A DNA stretch of 64,000 nucleotides, taken from contig MWOY01000107.1 of the NCBI GenBank assembly GCA_002026015.1, positions 1 to 64,000 of the forward strand, read 5' to 3'. Below, piece after piece: positions 7,549-15,843 of this stretch (position 1 is its first letter; the number at the start of each line of letters is the position of its first letter). This stretch comes from Prochlorococcus sp. HOT208_60m_808G21 (GTDB lineage: Bacteria; Cyanobacteriota; Cyanobacteriia; PCC-6307; Cyanobiaceae). The position numbers were made by a program, and so were the translations under genes. The notes under the pieces are model-generated. The model worked only from the letters and a program-made list of their open reading frames with translations. It did no database searches and had not been told where the DNA came from.

Positions 7549-8703
7549 ATGTCATTTTTATTAAAAGCTCAAAATACATGGGAAAATTTTGCGAAATACA
7601 AAATTAATGATTATGCAAAATTAAGAAATTTCGATTTTGGGCCAAATAACGAAAGTTCAGTTTCAAAATTATCGCCTTTCATTACTCATAGAATATTATC
7701 GGAATATGATCTGATACATGATATTAAAAATAAGTACAAAATCAAAAATTCAACTAAATTTGTTGAAGAAATATTTTGGAGAGTTTACTGGAAAGGGTGG
7801 ATGGAAAATAGACCAAAAGTTTGGAGAAATTTTATTTCAGAAAAGAATCTCGATTTTGATTATGAGCAATATGAAAGTGCAATTAATGGCAATACAGAAT
7901 TAGATTTTTTTAATTCTTGGGTCCATGAATTAAAGCAGTACAACTATTTGCATAACCATACAAGAATGTGGTTTGCGAGTACTTGGATATTTAATTTAGG
8001 CCTCCCATGGCAATTGGGAGCAAATTTTTTCTTTAAATATCTTTTTGATGGAGATGCTTCATCCAATCTCCTTAGCTGGAGATGGGTAGGAGGATTGCAA
8101 ACGAAGGGAAAACAATATCTTTTTTCATCATCAAACCTCAGAAAGTTTTCAAATAATAGATTTAATGTAGAAAAAATAAGTAATCAACAAATTTTTCTTG
8201 AAGAATCTAATCTAATACCATTTGAAGATGAGATTTATAAAAATAATATGCATCCTAAATCAGATATTCTTATTATGTTTGAAAATGATCTGCACCTTGC
8301 AACCCTTAAAAATTTACTTCCGAGCTATAAAGAAGTATTTATTATACTTTTAAAAAATGAACAAAGACAAATTAAATTGTCTGAATCTGTTTTGAAATTT
8401 AAACAAGATTTGGTCTCTGAATTTGTAGAGCAATGTGATAATGTTAAACAGATTGATACTTATTCACTGGAAAATACTTTTAAAAATACCAACGAAATAG
8501 ACATTATTTATCCTGGAGTGGGAGAAAATTATGATTTCATAACTGAGTTTAAAAATTTACACCATAAAAAAATTTTTAATCTTGTTAGGGATGAAGATTT
8601 ATTTGCTTGGAAATTTGCCAAAAAAGGGTTCTTCAAATTTAAAGAAAATATTCCAAAAATCAATCAGAGAATACTCGAAAATTATTCAAAAAATAAATTT
8701 TAA
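7549..8703 (+). CDS. Photolyase/cryptochrome-related protein with FAD-binding domain first
   Basis: A 384-residue protein. Residues about 35-220 match the photolyase FAD-binding domain: SKLSPFITHRILSE, EEIFWRVYWKGW, HNHTRMWFASTW and the block DGDASSNLLSWRWVGGLQTKG. The usual N-terminal alpha/beta antenna domain is not in front. Instead, residues about 240-370 form an alpha/beta region starting DILIMFENDLHLATL, which recalls the F.NDLRL start of the photolyase antenna domain. This suggests swapped domain order. The role could be DNA photorepair or blue-light sensing; neither is proven. Confidence 0.8.
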   Translation: MSFLLKAQNTWENFAKYKINDYAKLRNFDFGPNNESSVSKLSPFITHRILSEYDLIHDIKNKYKIKNSTKFVEEIFWRVYWKGWMENRPKVWRNFISEKNLDFDYEQYESAINGNTELDFFNSWVHELKQYNYLHNHTRMWFASTWIFNLGLPWQLGANFFFKYLFDGDASSNLLSWRWVGGLQTKGKQYLFSSSNLRKFSNNRFNVEKISNQQIFLEESNLIPFEDEIYKNNMHPKSDILIMFENDLHLATLKNLLPSYKEVFIILLKNEQRQIKLSESVLKFKQDLVSEFVEQCDNVKQIDTYSLENTFKNTNEIDIIYPGVGENYDFITEFKNLHHKKIFNLVRDEDLFAWKFAKKGFFKFKENIPKINQRILENYSKNKF

Positions 8704-8837
8704 CCTAATTGAATTCCTAATCAAAAATAACCCTTTAAATAAATGAGTATAAATACTTATTTAGGTGCGACTTTTGCTCTTTAATCCACGATGGATACTG
8801 TGACTAGTTATTTTTACTTAAGGATAATTTTTTTATA

Positions 8838-9389
8838 GTGCTTTCAACAATTCTTACTAAGTCGTTTAGCAAAGATACTGCTTTATTAATTCTTAGAGTC
8901 ATAACAGGAACTGTTCTTATTCATCATGGTTATGAGAAATTAGCAAATATAGAAAATTTCGCTGATGCTTTTGTCAGACCATTACATCTTCCATTCCCAA
9001 TATTTTTATCATACATAGCGGCATTCTCAGAAATAGGAGGAAGTTGGTTACTAATTATTGGATTAGCTACTAGATTCGGAGCTTTAGCAATAGTTGGAAC
9101 AATTTCCGTCGCTATATATCATGCACTTGTTACCTCAGGTTTTAATATTTTTTTACTAGAGCTACTATTATTGTATTTCGCTTCAGCAACTTCAATTGCG
9201 TTAACCGGGCCTGGTGATTTCTCCTTAGATGAAGTCATTATTAGAGTCTTGAAATCAGAAGATGAAGAGGAAATTTTATCTTCAACAAAACTCAAAGCTT
9301 CTAAGAATGTTGAAATTCAAGAGGAAACAAGTAAAGGTGGTTTATTTCAATTCCTTCAAGCGAATATACTTTCAGATACTTCAAGCTAA
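8838..9389 (+). CDS. DoxX family membrane protein
   Basis: A 183-residue membrane protein of the DoxX family, with four hydrophobic helices in the first 125 residues. The typical elements are LILRVITGTVLIHHGYEKL, F....IAAFSEIGGSWLLIIGLATR and a final helix rich in Leu/Ala. The last 50 residues are a charged cytoplasmic tail. DoxX proteins are linked to redox or sulfur stress in other bacteria, but no clear role is established here. The start is GTG at 8838. Confidence 0.85.
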   Translation: MLSTILTKSFSKDTALLILRVITGTVLIHHGYEKLANIENFADAFVRPLHLPFPIFLSYIAAFSEIGGSWLLIIGLATRFGALAIVGTISVAIYHALVTSGFNIFLLELLLLYFASATSIALTGPGDFSLDEVIIRVLKSEDEEEILSSTKLKASKNVEIQEETSKGGLFQFLQANILSDTSS

Positions 9390-9554
9390 CTTTTTTGGGT
9401 AAAGGTTATTTATTAGTTCTAACCTTTTGCGATTAATGTTTCTCTTTTCTAGTTTTATTTTAATTGTTGCTTCAGAAAGACTTATAAAAAGTCCTATAGC
9501 AGTTACCCAAGATAAAAAAATGAAAGGGTTTTCTGGAATTTCTGAGAAATTCAT
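9381..9554 (-). CDS. Candidate 57-residue small membrane protein
   Basis: A frame from ATG 9554 to TGA 9381 gives 57 residues. It begins MNFSEIPENP, carries one hydrophobic helix (FIFLSWVTAIGLFISL) and ends in a strongly basic tail (KIKLEKRNINRKRLELINNLYPKK). This positive-inside single-pass arrangement is typical of real small membrane proteins. The last nine bases overlap the DoxX gene tail to tail. No family is recognised. Confidence 0.5.
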   Translation of the reverse strand: MNFSEIPENPFIFLSWVTAIGLFISLSEATIKIKLEKRNINRKRLELINNLYPKKLA

Positions 9555-9628
9555 ATAAATAATACTTCTTTTTTAAAACTGACTGATCACTATATGTTTT
9601 TCAACCTAAATATACAATTTAGAAACAT

Positions 9629-10180
9629 TTAAGGATTAATTTCAACTTTTTCCCATTTCTTAATCTTTTCCCAAAGATATCTTTTATGAATAGGCTTTTC
9701 TAATTTAAGAAGATCTACGGAATCGATTTCAAAATTTAGAACAACAAAATTTTCTGGCTTGGGTAGATTGGATAATATTTCAATAGCAGATTGAACTTTT
9801 GGTTTTTTTTTCTCTCCAGGAGATTCCCAAAACCAAGTAGATTTTGATTGTTCTGATAATGAATCCCAATGATTTTTGTTATCACTTAATTCACGTATTT
9901 TTCCTTTGAATCTATATTGTGTTTTGGTTTTCAAAAAGAACCATAATATTTCTGCATTGGGGTTGGACATTAAATGCCCAATTTTTTCACTTCTTCTATC
10001 TGTAAAAATAATCATTGAACTATCTTTATGCCATCCTCTGAAAACAACTGTTCTTAATCTTGGCTCATTTTCTTCGCTAACTGTTGCAAGCTGTATCCAT
10101 CTATTAGATGGTGATTTGCCCTCTTTTTTTCTAGAAGATTTTAAATCTTGTCTCCAACTTGGTAAGTTATTATCAAGCAT
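9629..10180 (-). CDS. PNPOx-like FMN-binding oxidoreductase (Alr4036 type)
   Basis: A 183-residue protein of the pyridoxamine 5'-phosphate oxidase-like split-barrel fold. Seen: W...L.....K..G..P..R..QLATV, EPRLRTVVFRGW, the FMN-contact strand IIFTDRRSEK, and W.....REQYRF-like W-F-F-K-T-K-T-Q-Y-R-F. It lacks the C-terminal R.LP....W signature of true PdxH and the tail ending KRY.W fits the Alr4036 group. Its ATG overlaps the end of the upstream methyltransferase-like gene by eight bases, indicating coupling. Confidence 0.8.
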   Translation of the reverse strand: MLDNNLPSWRQDLKSSRKKEGKSPSNRWIQLATVSEENEPRLRTVVFRGWHKDSSMIIFTDRRSEKIGHLMSNPNAEILWFFLKTKTQYRFKGKIRELSDNKNHWDSLSEQSKSTWFWESPGEKKKPKVQSAIEILSNLPKPENFVVLNFEIDSVDLLKLEKPIHKRYLWEKIKKWEKVEINP

Positions 10181-10790
10181 TTAATTTAGGCAAAATAAGA
10201 CCACTTTTCTTTTTATATTCTTCGAATGAATCATACTTTGAAAGAGATTTATCTTTTTTTATCATTCTTGGCAGAAAAACTATAGAGAAAAATATTGCAA
10301 GAATTGCTAATGGAATATAACTCATTGAAAGGATGGCGAATGATAGATAAATCAGTATTTCTCCTAGATAATTTGTATTCCTTATATTTTTGAAAAATCC
10401 TTCTTTGATTAGATCTTTTTTAAATTTAAGAGAAAAATATTTTTGGGCATCACTAGCAAAGTGTAAAAACACTCCAATTATATTTATTGATACAGATGCC
10501 GCTATAACGATATTTGGAACAAATTTCTGAGATGATATGAGAATATAGGGAGCTACCCAGTAACTTCCAAGGAAAATAAAACCAGTAATTGAAGTTAAAA
10601 AATTGATTTTTTCTTTAAAATAAGGATCCGGAAATATCTTTTCTTTTAGAAGCCAAAGTAATCCATAAGTACCATGCAGAGCTAAATAAACGTAGGGAGC
10701 GATTGTAAAATTATTAAAAAAAATCATAAGGCCTATCACTACAAATGCAGTGAGACCCTTATGAAGATTAATTATTTGATTAAGTTTCAT
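10173..10790 (-). CDS. Integral membrane protein of the DUF1295/isoprenylcysteine methyltransferase-like group
   Basis: A 205-residue polytopic protein with five or six helices, when started at the ATG at 10790. A longer open frame upstream runs through the tRNA-Val gene and cannot be real. Near the C-terminus, GFFKNIRNTNYLGEILIYLSFA is the NP.Y.GE-like element of the steroid reductase/ICMT superfamily that binds the cofactor, and the end (Y.SFEEYKKKSG..LP) fits that group. Substrate unknown. It overlaps the downstream PNPOx-like gene by eight bases. Confidence 0.75.
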   Translation of the reverse strand: MKLNQIINLHKGLTAFVVIGLMIFFNNFTIAPYVYLALHGTYGLLWLLKEKIFPDPYFKEKINFLTSITGFIFLGSYWVAPYILISSQKFVPNIVIAASVSINIIGVFLHFASDAQKYFSLKFKKDLIKEGFFKNIRNTNYLGEILIYLSFAILSMSYIPLAILAIFFSIVFLPRMIKKDKSLSKYDSFEEYKKKSGLILPKLNA

Positions 10791-10858
10791 CTTTTTTAAA
10801 TAATCTAAAAAATTAAATTTTTTTCTGTGGATATAAGCTTCGTCGTCAAAAGTTTGAA

Positions 10859-10930
10859 TGGGCGATACTGGATTCGAACCAGTGGCCACTACCGTGTCGA
10901 GGTAGTGCTCTACCACTGAGCTAATCGCCC
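10859..10930 (-). tRNA. tRNA-Val (GAC)
   Basis: A full cloverleaf reads on the minus strand: 7-bp acceptor GGGCGAT / ATCGCCC, D arm GCTC...GAGC, anticodon stem CTACC / GGTAG, variable loop TGGCC and T arm ACTGG TTCGAAT CCAGT, with discriminator A. The seven-base anticodon loop is TCGACAC, giving anticodon GAC for Val GUC/GUU. Position 33 reads C where U is nearly universal. CCA is not encoded. Confidence 0.95.
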
Positions 10931-10979
10931 AAATTGAAGAATTTTTAATCCCCCTTATAAGAAAATAGCAGGTTGCGTT

Positions 10980-11771
10980 TCATTTTCTAAGTAATTTAAC
11001 TTTCCATCGTTCTCTTTTGGTTATTTCTAAATTTAGAATTTTGATATATCCTTTATTTTCAAGTTCTAGTTTGTCGCCAATTTTTAGATTAATAGTTGGC
11101 TTATTAACTCTTCTTCCATTTAATCTGAGCATTCCATTTTCTATCCTTTCAATGATTTTGGTTCGTGAAACCCTAAAGCCCGCTGAAGCTATAGCATCCA
11201 ATCTTGTTGAAGCTTCTACTGTATTGAAAAGTTTTTTTGATCTTCCTGAAGGTATTTGCAATTCATCAATACCTACTATATTAATTTTTGCTTTTACGTC
11301 TCTCAAATAAAAAATCTTTTCATCTAGATGCTCAACATTTGAATTGTCAATTATCCCTTGTGCTCCCCTATCACCAATAGTCCATATATCTCCAAGTTTT
11401 TTTTGATTTACCCCATTTTCAATTAAGAGGGATCTAAAGTCGTCTTGTTTAGCATTATCGAATAAAAAATTGCCATAAATTTTTATTCCTCTAGCTGGAA
11501 AATTACTTTTTAGCGCATCCTCTTCAGGAAGATTATCTCCTCTAAAGCAAGCTATCCTAGATCTTTGAGATGAGGAGAATCCTCCATAAATAAAAAATTT
11601 GAAATCATTTAAATTTTCAAAATCTTTTAAAATCTCTTCACAAACATAAGTTGAGTTAAACCCAGTCCAATAAGTTTCCCAGTGTTTGTATGCTAAGTTA
11701 GCAATATTTATTAATTCCTCTGTTTCTTTTTTGTAGTTTGAATTTATTAAGATTTCTTTTAAGTCAATCAT
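10980..11771 (-). CDS. Photosystem II S4-domain protein (YlmH-like)
   Basis: A 263-residue protein of the YlmH family. In cyanobacteria and plastids it is known as the PSII S4-domain protein. The N-terminal half contains F..YGGFSSSQRSRIAC..., the middle has a LGDIWTIGDRGAQGI strand, and residues about 183-245 form an S4 RNA-binding domain (STRLDAIASAGFRVSRTKI, NGRRVNKPT..L..GD). It is expected to bind RNA. The related Bacillus gene is near division genes. It abuts the next upstream gene with no spacer (stop at 11772 side), so the two are one transcript. Confidence 0.88.
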   Translation of the reverse strand: MIDLKEILINSNYKKETEELINIANLAYKHWETYWTGFNSTYVCEEILKDFENLNDFKFFIYGGFSSSQRSRIACFRGDNLPEEDALKSNFPARGIKIYGNFLFDNAKQDDFRSLLIENGVNQKKLGDIWTIGDRGAQGIIDNSNVEHLDEKIFYLRDVKAKINIVGIDELQIPSGRSKKLFNTVEASTRLDAIASAGFRVSRTKIIERIENGMLRLNGRRVNKPTINLKIGDKLELENKGYIKILNLEITKRERWKVKLLRK

Positions 11772-12338
11772 TTAGCCTTCTAAAAAAATTATATCTTTTG
11801 CTTCTGATTGTTTTATCAAAGCCCATGGTAATTCAGTTCCAATTTGATTCTCAAGTAGAACAAGCCATTTACCCTGTTTATTAAAATTAATAATTGATCT
11901 CAACTCTTTATTTCTATTGATGTTGATACTTGCAGAAGAAACGGCACTACCTAAATATCCTGAACCCATTCCTAAAAGACCTCCAATAAGGGATTCACCG
12001 ATGTTATTCAAACCAAGAAAGCTGAAAGTAGATAAATTTGTCATATTAGAAAAAGCTATTCCAGCTATAAAACCAAATGGCATTAGCCATCTACTCATTT
12101 CTTTTTGTCTAATCTTTCTATCAAGTTTAGGATTTAAAATTCTTATATCTTCAAAATTTTGAGATTTGAATAAGATATTTGCTTTCGCATTTAGCAATTC
12201 TATTTCATCTGATGATATTTTCTCATTTGTTGGTGGGATCAAAATAGCTTCAGAGAGCATTACTGATTTTTCTTTGAAAACTTCAAATAGTTGTATACAT
12301 TTACCAATGTCTTCAAATATCACAATACTTTTAGTCAA
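11772..12338 (-). CDS. Conserved cyanobacterial hypothetical protein with central hydrophobic segment
   Basis: A 188-residue protein. The first 100 residues are mixed and charged; residues about 100-145 contain hydrophobic glycine-rich stretches (LMPFGFIAGIAF and ESLIGGLLGMGSGYLGSAVSS) that could insert into a membrane. The C-terminal part is again soluble. No named domain is recognised. It ends one base before the start region of the S4-domain gene on the same strand, so it is likely the first gene of a two-gene unit divergent from serA. Confidence 0.65.
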   Translation of the reverse strand: MTKSIVIFEDIGKCIQLFEVFKEKSVMLSEAILIPPTNEKISSDEIELLNAKANILFKSQNFEDIRILNPKLDRKIRQKEMSRWLMPFGFIAGIAFSNMTNLSTFSFLGLNNIGESLIGGLLGMGSGYLGSAVSSASININRNKELRSIINFNKQGKWLVLLENQIGTELPWALIKQSEAKDIIFLEG

Positions 12339-12437
12339 ATTTTAATCCTCAAATGTTTGTGTGTTATTCAAATTAATAAAATAAGATATATACACTATAG
12401 ATTAAGTTAAAGTAAAAGATTAAAGAACCAATCTTAA

Positions 12438-14024
12438 ATGACAAAAGTTCTCATTACAGATCCAATTGATCAAACAGGAATCGATATTCTTTCACAAGTT
12501 GCTCAGGTTGATCAGAAGATAGGGATCTCAAACTCTGAGCTAGCTTCCATTATTAAAGATTATGATGCTTTAATGATTCGCTCTGGTACTCAAGTGACTG
12601 AAGAAATTATTAACTCTTCAAGTAAACTTAGAATTATTGGAAGAGCAGGAGTTGGAGTTGATAATGTAGATGTTAAGGCTGCAACGCAAAGAGGAGTTCT
12701 TGTTGTTAATTCTCCAGGGGGTAACACAATAGCTGCCGCTGAACATACTATAGCTATGATGTTGGCTTTATCTAGACATATTCCAATTGCTAATAGTAGT
12801 ACTTTGTCAGGTAAATGGGAAAGAAAGAAATTTGTTGGTAATGAGCTTTACAAGAAAAAATTAGGTGTAGTAGGTTTAGGAAAAATTGGTGCTCATGTAG
12901 CAAAAGTTGCTAATGCATTAGGAATGGAAGTTTACGGATATGATCCCTTTGTTTCAACTGAAAGAGCTCAACAAATACAAGTCAAACTATCAGAACTAGA
13001 GGATTTATTCAAACAATCCGATTATGTAACTTTGCATTTGCCTCGCACGCCAGAGACAGAGAATTTAGTAAATATAGACGTCCTTAAAAGTATGAAAAGT
13101 AGCGCAAAATTAATTAATTGTGCTCGGGGAGGCTTAATTGACGAAGAGGCATTAGCAGAAGCTTTAAATAAATCGTTGATTGCAGGTGCGGCAATAGATG
13201 TATTTTCTAAAGAACCTTTGGAATCTAATTCGCCACTTTTGAAGGTTGAAAAGAATCTTATCCTTACCCCACACTTAGGAGCATCTACTCGGGAAGCACA
13301 AGAAAATGTAGCTGTTGATGTTGCAGAACAAATAAGAGATGTCTTGCTTGGTTTATCTGCTAGAACTGCAGTAAATATTCCAGGTTTGAGCCCTGATATT
13401 ATGGATAGTCTAAAACCTCATTTGCAGTTGGCTGAAACAATGGGTCTCCTTATCAGCCAGCTTTCAGGTGGGCAGATACAGAAACTTGAAGTAAAGCTTC
13501 AAGGTGAATTTGTTCAACATCCTTCTCAGCCATTGATAATAGCTAGTCTAAAAGGTCTTCTAAGTAAAGCTTTGGGAGATAGGATTAATTATGTGAATGC
13601 TTCGCTAGAAGCAGATTCAAGAGGTATTTCAGTAGTAGAGAATAAAGATGAGGCAAGACCTGAATTTGCTAGTGGTTCGCTTCAGTTAGCCACTTATGGA
13701 GATAATGGCGACCATAGCGTAGCAGGAAGCATTTTTGCTGATGGGGAATTAAGAATTATTAGTATTGATCAATACCCAGTTAATGTATCTCCAAGCAGAT
13801 ATATGTTGGTTACTAGGCACAGAGATATGCCAGGCATTATTGGTAAGTTGGGGTCTTTATTAGGTAGTAACAATGTAAATATTGCCTCAATGCAAGTTGG
13901 GCGCAAAATTGTTAGAGGAGAAGCTGTTATGGTTCTAAGTATTGATGATCCAATTCCTAATAAGTTGCTTGATACCATTATTGAAGTAGAGGGAATTACC
14001 AACGCTAATCCAGTTACTCTATAG
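12438..14024 (+). CDS. serA: D-3-phosphoglycerate dehydrogenase
   Basis: First enzyme of the phosphorylated serine pathway, oxidising 3-phosphoglycerate with NAD. The 528-residue length matches the long SerA type with an intervening ASB domain and a C-terminal ACT domain. Seen: [10 protein letters not shown], the Rossmann motif [32 protein letters not shown] (catalytic His) and the ACT segment [21 protein letters not shown] near residue 455. The ACT domain suggests feedback by serine. A TACACT sequence about 45 bp before the ATG could serve as the -10 element. prmA follows after 17 bp. Confidence 0.96.
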   Translation: MTKVLITDPIDQTGIDILSQVAQVDQKIGISNSELASIIKDYDALMIRSGTQVTEEIINSSSKLRIIGRAGVGVDNVDVKAATQRGVLVVNSPGGNTIAAAEHTIAMMLALSRHIPIANSSTLSGKWERKKFVGNELYKKKLGVVGLGKIGAHVAKVANALGMEVYGYDPFVSTERAQQIQVKLSELEDLFKQSDYVTLHLPRTPETENLVNIDVLKSMKSSAKLINCARGGLIDEEALAEALNKSLIAGAAIDVFSKEPLESNSPLLKVEKNLILTPHLGASTREAQENVAVDVAEQIRDVLLGLSARTAVNIPGLSPDIMDSLKPHLQLAETMGLLISQLSGGQIQKLEVKLQGEFVQHPSQPLIIASLKGLLSKALGDRINYVNASLEADSRGISVVENKDEARPEFASGSLQLATYGDNGDHSVAGSIFADGELRIISIDQYPVNVSPSRYMLVTRHRDMPGIIGKLGSLLGSNNVNIASMQVGRKIVRGEAVMVLSIDDPIPNKLLDTIIEVEGITNANPVTL

Positions 14025-14041
14025 AGAGGCCTGCTCTATTA

Positions 14042-14953
14042 ATGGTAATTAAAGATTGGTATAAACTAACTTTTCTGATAGAAAGTGATTTAGAAGAAAT
14101 TATTATTTGGAAATTAAATGAGCTGGGAATATTTAGTTTTTCATTTGATTATTTAATTAAAAATGAAAATAAAAAAGAGGTGAATATATGGCTCCCACTC
14201 AATGATTGGGGAGAGAGTTCTAGGTGTGGTTTTGAAAAAAAAATTAGTAAACTTCTAAATATTAATGCACCTAGGAATCAATTTTTTGAATGGAGTATCA
14301 TTAAAGAGGAGGATTGGTTGACAAGCTGGAAGAAATATTGGTCTCCTGAATTAGTAGGAAATCATTTATTAATATTGCCTTGTTGGATAAATCCAAATGA
14401 AAAATTTAAAGATAAAAAAATCATAAAAATTGATCCTGGAGCAGCATTTGGTACAGGAAGTCACCCTTCGACTTATCTTTGTTTGGAAAAAATGGAGAAT
14501 ATTTTATTTTCTGATAAAAAGATATTAGATATTGGGTGTGGTAGCGGGATTTTGAGTGTCGCCGCAAGATTACTTGGCGCTAAAGAGGTTTGTGCAGTGG
14601 ATAATGATTATTTAGCTATAAATTCAACTAAATCTAATTTCCAACTAAATTTCGGCAATTTAAACAACTTAAATACATATTTGGGATCTTTTAATGAGGT
14701 AATTTTAAAAAAACAACTCAAACAATTTGATTTTATTTTTTGCAATATTCTTGCTGAAGTAATAAAAGGAATGATTCCAAATATTTATAAGTGCTTGAGA
14801 AACAATGGGGAAGTCATTTTTAGTGGAATTCTTAATACACAAAAGGATGAAATTATAAAAATATTAATTCAGAATGACTTGAAATTGTTGGATGTATCAA
14901 CTAGAAAAGATTGGGCATGCATTACTGCTCTAAAAACCAGCGATCAAACCTAA
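14042..14953 (+). CDS. prmA: Ribosomal protein L11 methyltransferase
   Basis: A 303-residue SAM-dependent methyltransferase that trimethylates L11. The substrate-recognition domain is N-terminal; then [16 protein letters not shown] [15 protein letters not shown] and the SAM loop [14 protein letters not shown], with the acceptor motif [10 protein letters not shown]. These are the standard PrmA blocks. It follows serA by 17 bp and probably shares its transcript. Confidence 0.94.
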   Translation: MVIKDWYKLTFLIESDLEEIIIWKLNELGIFSFSFDYLIKNENKKEVNIWLPLNDWGESSRCGFEKKISKLLNINAPRNQFFEWSIIKEEDWLTSWKKYWSPELVGNHLLILPCWINPNEKFKDKKIIKIDPGAAFGTGSHPSTYLCLEKMENILFSDKKILDIGCGSGILSVAARLLGAKEVCAVDNDYLAINSTKSNFQLNFGNLNNLNTYLGSFNEVILKKQLKQFDFIFCNILAEVIKGMIPNIYKCLRNNGEVIFSGILNTQKDEIIKILIQNDLKLLDVSTRKDWACITALKTSDQT

Positions 14954-15023
14954 GTATAAGTTTTTCTTATAGATACTCTTTCATACATTTTATTGTGTCA
15001 TTTTTTACTTCAAAATCTCACAT

Positions 15024-15038
15024 ATCGACCCAATCGAT
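15024..15038. promoter_or_regulatory. Inverted repeat upstream of petF
   Basis: ATCGA and TCGAT are separated by 5 nt, about 50 bp before the ferredoxin start. This is a possible protein-binding site or part of the 5' leader. The arms are short, so chance cannot be excluded. Confidence 0.25.
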
Positions 15039-15087
15039 GTTAAAAATGTAAATGATAGGTATTAATTACCAACAATTTTTTATTTAA

Positions 15088-15387
15088 ATGGCTTCTTACA
15101 AAGTGACACTCATCAACGAAGGTGAAGGTTTAAATTCAACTATCGAAGTACCTGATGACCAATACATCCTCGATGCGGCTGAAGAACAAGGTATCGATCT
15201 TCCTTATTCCTGTAGAGCTGGAGCATGTTCAACATGTGCTGGAAAAGTTACTTCAGGTAGTGTTGATCAATCAGATCAAAGTTTCTTGGATGATGACCAA
15301 CTAGAAGCTGGTTTTGTTCTTACTTGTGTTGCTTATCCAACATCTGACGTAACAATTACAACTCATGCTGAAGAAGAATTGTATTAA
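15088..15387 (+). CDS. petF: Plant-type [2Fe-2S] ferredoxin
   Basis: A 99-residue photosynthetic ferredoxin. The four cluster ligands are visible in [12 protein letters not shown] (C-x4-C-x2-C) and in the later LTCVAYP cysteine, with the usual acidic surface (DDDQ, EEELY). It carries electrons from photosystem I to FNR and other acceptors in the stroma-like cytoplasm. The G/C-richer codons relative to neighbours fit high expression. It has its own upstream spacer and is followed by a clear intrinsic terminator at 15433-15461. Confidence 0.97.
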   Translation: MASYKVTLINEGEGLNSTIEVPDDQYILDAAEEQGIDLPYSCRAGACSTCAGKVTSGSVDQSDQSFLDDDQLEAGFVLTCVAYPTSDVTITTHAEEELY

Positions 15388-15432
15388 TTATAAAAATTTA
15401 ATTTTTCTAAGTTGATTATTTATTATTTCTCT

Positions 15433-15461
15433 GCCACCCTCTATGAAGGTGGCTTTTTTTT
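15433..15461 (+). terminator. Intrinsic terminator of petF
   Basis: The inverted repeat GCCACC / GGTGGC with a 9-nt loop is followed by eight T residues, about 46 nt after the petF stop. This is the cleanest Rho-independent terminator in the window. Confidence 0.85.
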
Positions 15462-15465
15462 GTAT

Positions 15466-15834
15466 ATGGATAAATTTGAATTTTTAAAGACTGGCAGTGT
15501 TCAATCAAGTTATGGAGGTCAGTATAGTTATAAGGTAATTGGACCATGTTGCAGACTTTATGATAGGGAAGAGTTACCTTGGCCCTGCTCAAGGCTTGCT
15601 TGGAGAAGTAAGGAGCCTAGTTGGAGAAGAGTAGGGTCAAGGTTCGTTGCTGATATGGCTTCAAGAAAATGCCCATCTTACTCAGTGCAGATTTTGGAGC
15701 CTGGATCAAAACCCGTTGAGACAGTCATAACTCTTTTTTCAAAGAAATTTTCTTCTGATATACAAGAATGGTGGTATAGCAAAAAACCAGGCTCTAGAGA
15801 GCCTGGTAATATCTTCCCTTTTGAAGTTAGTTAG
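15466..15834 (+). CDS. Conserved marine-cyanobacterial hypothetical protein
   Basis: A 122-residue protein from the ATG at 15466. A start further upstream at 15412 would run through the petF terminator and is rejected. The product is rich in Ser, Arg and aromatic residues (CCRLYDREELPWPCSRLAWRSKEPSWRRVG) with cysteines at about residues 27, 28, 40 and 71. No membrane segment. I do not recognise a family; this resembles hypothetical proteins conserved in marine Synechococcus and Prochlorococcus. Its 3' end doubles as a terminator for the convergent gene. Confidence 0.7.
   Translation: MDKFEFLKTGSVQSSYGGQYSYKVIGPCCRLYDREELPWPCSRLAWRSKEPSWRRVGSRFVADMASRKCPSYSVQILEPGSKPVETVITLFSKKFSSDIQEWWYSKKPGSREPGNIFPFEVS
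15781..15807 (-). terminator. Intrinsic terminator for the pentapeptide-repeat gene, inside the convergent CDS
   Basis: Read on the minus strand, a 9-bp G/C-rich stem (ACCAGGCTC / GAGCCTGGT, loop TCTA) is followed by a run of T residues (plus-strand A at 15781-15785). It lies within the last 54 bases of the plus-strand gene that ends at 15834, so the sequence serves two purposes. Confidence 0.75.
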
Positions 15835-15843
15835 CTTTAAATA

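Noticed and set aside
10791..10916. Upstream extension of the membrane protein gene through tRNA-Val
   Set aside because: The longer frame translates tRNA sequence and has no membrane-protein character there; the ATG at 10790 gives a normal family length.
15412..15465. Earlier start for the hypothetical gene after petF
   Set aside because: The 54 extra bases contain the petF terminator hairpin and T-run, so translation from there is unlikely.
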